This document shows, piece after piece, positions 6,603 through 7,603 of a stretch of 7,603 nt of DNA. Origin of the DNA: Candidatus Saccharimonadota bacterium (lineage in GTDB: Bacteria > Patescibacteriota > Saccharimonadia > Saccharimonadales > Saccharimonadaceae); the NCBI GenBank assembly GCA_905371595.1, contig CAJPLU010000033.1, positions 1 to 7,603 of the forward strand, in the 5' to 3' direction. The notes beneath the pieces were generated by a model that saw nothing but the letters and a program-made list of their open reading frames with translations, was not told the origin of the DNA and made no database searches. The stretch's first letter is position 1; each line of letters begins with the position of its first letter. The translations under genes and the position numbers were made by a program.

Positions 6603-6631
6603 TTTACCTCTGTTATCGGTTGTGGTTAAAT
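6603..6631 (+). promoter_or_regulatory. Possible promoter of the Pro/Gln-rich membrane protein gene
   Basis: TTTACC (6603-6608), a 17-base spacer and TTAAAT (6626-6631), with TGG directly before the -10, give a weak extended -10 promoter. It ends six bases before the ATG at 6638. The -10 has only four of six consensus bases, so this is the weakest of the four leaderless-type promoters. TATAGG at 6631-6636 is an alternative that would place the start inside the gene. Confidence 0.4.
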
Positions 6632-6637
6632 ATAGGT

Positions 6638-7540
6638 ATGAATCAGGACCCTTACACCAATCCGCAACAACCGTATTCGCAGGGTTCTGCTAATAATTTA
6701 CCGCCAGAAAACCCGCAGCAGCCAGCCGCACCGTACAATCAGGTCTACGGCCAGCAAACACCGCAGCAGCAAATGGCGCCTAATCTGTATTACAATAGCC
6801 AAGCCGCCCAGCCGCAGCAGCCGGCATACCCGCAGCAAACATCCAGCCTGGCAGCTAATCAGCCTGATCAACTACCGCAAATTAACCAAACCGCGCCATC
6901 GTACGACACAGGACCGCAGCCGCTAAGTACCTTCCCAGTTTACGCCAGCAGCTCGGATGATGATTATAATACTGTTGACTACCTTAACCGCATCGCTCCG
7001 CAAGAACAGCACACCATCAATCGAATTGCTATATTTGCGCTCATTGGCACTGTTATTGCTAGCGTTATCATTATTTTGATTCTAATCATCAACCCTGGCG
7101 CATCTGATGCCAACAGCTTAATCCAGCCGATCCGCGATCGCACCGATACACTAAACAAAGTCGTCGACGAAAACGAAGGCCGCCTGACGCAGACTGAAAT
7201 TGCCGAGGCCAACACTGCGCTCAACAGCACCCTGACGACCATGCAGACCCGGCTAGACGCCATCATCAAAGAGCGCAAAATCCAGAAAAAATCCTCTAGT
7301 ACCGAAAAAAGCTACCTAGAAGCCCTGCAGAAAAAGCTCAACGATTCCTACCAAAAGGGTAAGCTCGACAGTAGCTACGCCACCGCCATGACTTACGAAT
7401 TAACCATTTTAAAGTCGCAACTCAACAAGCTTAAAAAGGTTAGCGACTCCAAATCAATCCGCTCGTTCTGCGACGAATCCATTAATAATATCAATGTTAT
7501 TCTCAAAGCTTACCACGACTTCGCTTCAACCAAGCAGTAG
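6638..7540 (+). CDS. Pro/Gln-rich single-pass membrane protein, unknown function
   Basis: I do not recognise this 300-residue protein. Residues 1 to ~105 are disordered and rich in Pro, Gln, Asn, Tyr and Ala with recurring PQQ and QPQ units. Residues ~106-129 form a charged linker. One strong membrane helix spans ~130-151 (IAIFALIGTVIASVIIILIL). Residues 152-300 are hydrophilic and helical with coiled-coil-like heptads (LNKVVDENEGRLTQTEIAEA; YLEALQKKLNDSY; ELTILKSQLNKLKK) and one cysteine. No cleavable signal or lipobox is present, so a helical domain outside the cell with a disordered cytoplasmic tail is likely, though the orientation is inferred. The start at 6638 (MNQDPY) is preferred to the ATG at 6620, which would lie upstream of the putative -10. 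It is divergent from dnaG and ends three bases before the stop of a convergent gene. A structural, adhesion or signalling role cannot be chosen from sequence alone. Confidence 0.85.
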   Translation: MNQDPYTNPQQPYSQGSANNLPPENPQQPAAPYNQVYGQQTPQQQMAPNLYYNSQAAQPQQPAYPQQTSSLAANQPDQLPQINQTAPSYDTGPQPLSTFPVYASSSDDDYNTVDYLNRIAPQEQHTINRIAIFALIGTVIASVIIILILIINPGASDANSLIQPIRDRTDTLNKVVDENEGRLTQTEIAEANTALNSTLTTMQTRLDAIIKERKIQKKSSSTEKSYLEALQKKLNDSYQKGKLDSSYATAMTYELTILKSQLNKLKKVSDSKSIRSFCDESINNINVILKAYHDFASTKQ

Positions 7541-7543
7541 CAG

Positions 7544-7603
7544 CTATTCCGTCACCAGCCGATAACTTAACCGCACCAGGTCAAAAAGTTCTTCGTCGCT
7601 GAG
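7544..7603 (-). CDS. C-terminal end of a gene, possibly MmcQ/YjbR family
   Basis: The minus strand is open from the right edge to a TAG at 7546-7544 and encodes 19 residues, LSDEELFDLVRLSYRLVTE. A short acidic turn, a helix and then SYxLV closely resembles the usual C-terminus of MmcQ/YjbR-like proteins, where a helix ending in SYELV is common. This is recalled pattern similarity on very few residues. The reading frame itself is plausible because it stops three bases after the convergent membrane-protein gene, matching the tight spacing of the region. Confidence 0.5.
   Translation of the reverse strand, partial: LSDEELFDLVRLSYRLVTE

Noticed and set aside
6650..6930. Repeated CCGCAGCA-like units as a DNA repeat array
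   Set aside because: The spacing is irregular and follows the Pro-Gln-Gln codons of a low-complexity protein tail; no CRISPR-like or tandem period is present.
6979..7278. Minus-strand 99-codon frame within the membrane-protein gene
   Set aside because: It is a mirror of the transmembrane and coiled-coil codons, with no start signal. The plus frame has the promoter-like element and a coherent protein architecture.

Overview
The window looks like a housekeeping stretch of a bacterial chromosome, most likely from the Patescibacteria (CPR), with Candidatus Saccharibacteria as my best guess. That assignment is inference. It rests on a very compact layout, a Taq-like DNA polymerase I without proofreading residues, a primase that has lost its zinc ligands, a short primary sigma factor without region 1.1, and several genes with no room for a 5' leader. 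TGA ends dnaG and does not occur in frame in the genes, so the code that reads UGA as glycine, known from Gracilibacteria, is not in use.

Layout from left to right. (1) Positions 1-452, minus strand: the 5' part of an unrecognised gene with its own near-consensus promoter, a leader and a Shine-Dalgarno site. It is more AT-rich and richer in AGA/AGG arginine codons than the rest. (2) 563-3211, minus: polA. It carries an extra segment of about 37 residues just before motif C, and the DNA of that segment (759-841) is an elaborate inverted repeat. (3) 3283-3864, plus: a small P-loop nucleotide kinase resembling the archaeal UPF0200 group, divergent from polA. (4) 3880-4857, minus: rpoD, overlapping the 3' end of dnaG by 35 bases. 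(5) 4823-6583, minus: dnaG, so dnaG-rpoD form a reduced macromolecular-synthesis operon. (6) 6638-7540, plus: a Pro/Gln-rich protein with one membrane segment, divergent from dnaG. (7) 7544-7603, minus: the last 19 codons of a gene that resembles the MmcQ/YjbR family.

How the genes work together: polA, dnaG and rpoD supply Okazaki-fragment processing and repair synthesis, primer synthesis, and housekeeping transcription initiation. The two divergent gene pairs sit back to back over only 71 and 54 bases, and in all four genes a -10-like hexamer ends six or seven bases before the start codon. That geometry predicts leaderless mRNAs. rpoD, inside the operon, and the left-edge gene have good Shine-Dalgarno sites instead.

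I found no RNA gene, CRISPR array, insertion sequence or defence system. The most unusual items are the palindromic in-frame insertion in polA and the zinc-less primase. No gene-free stretch exceeds about 110 bases.
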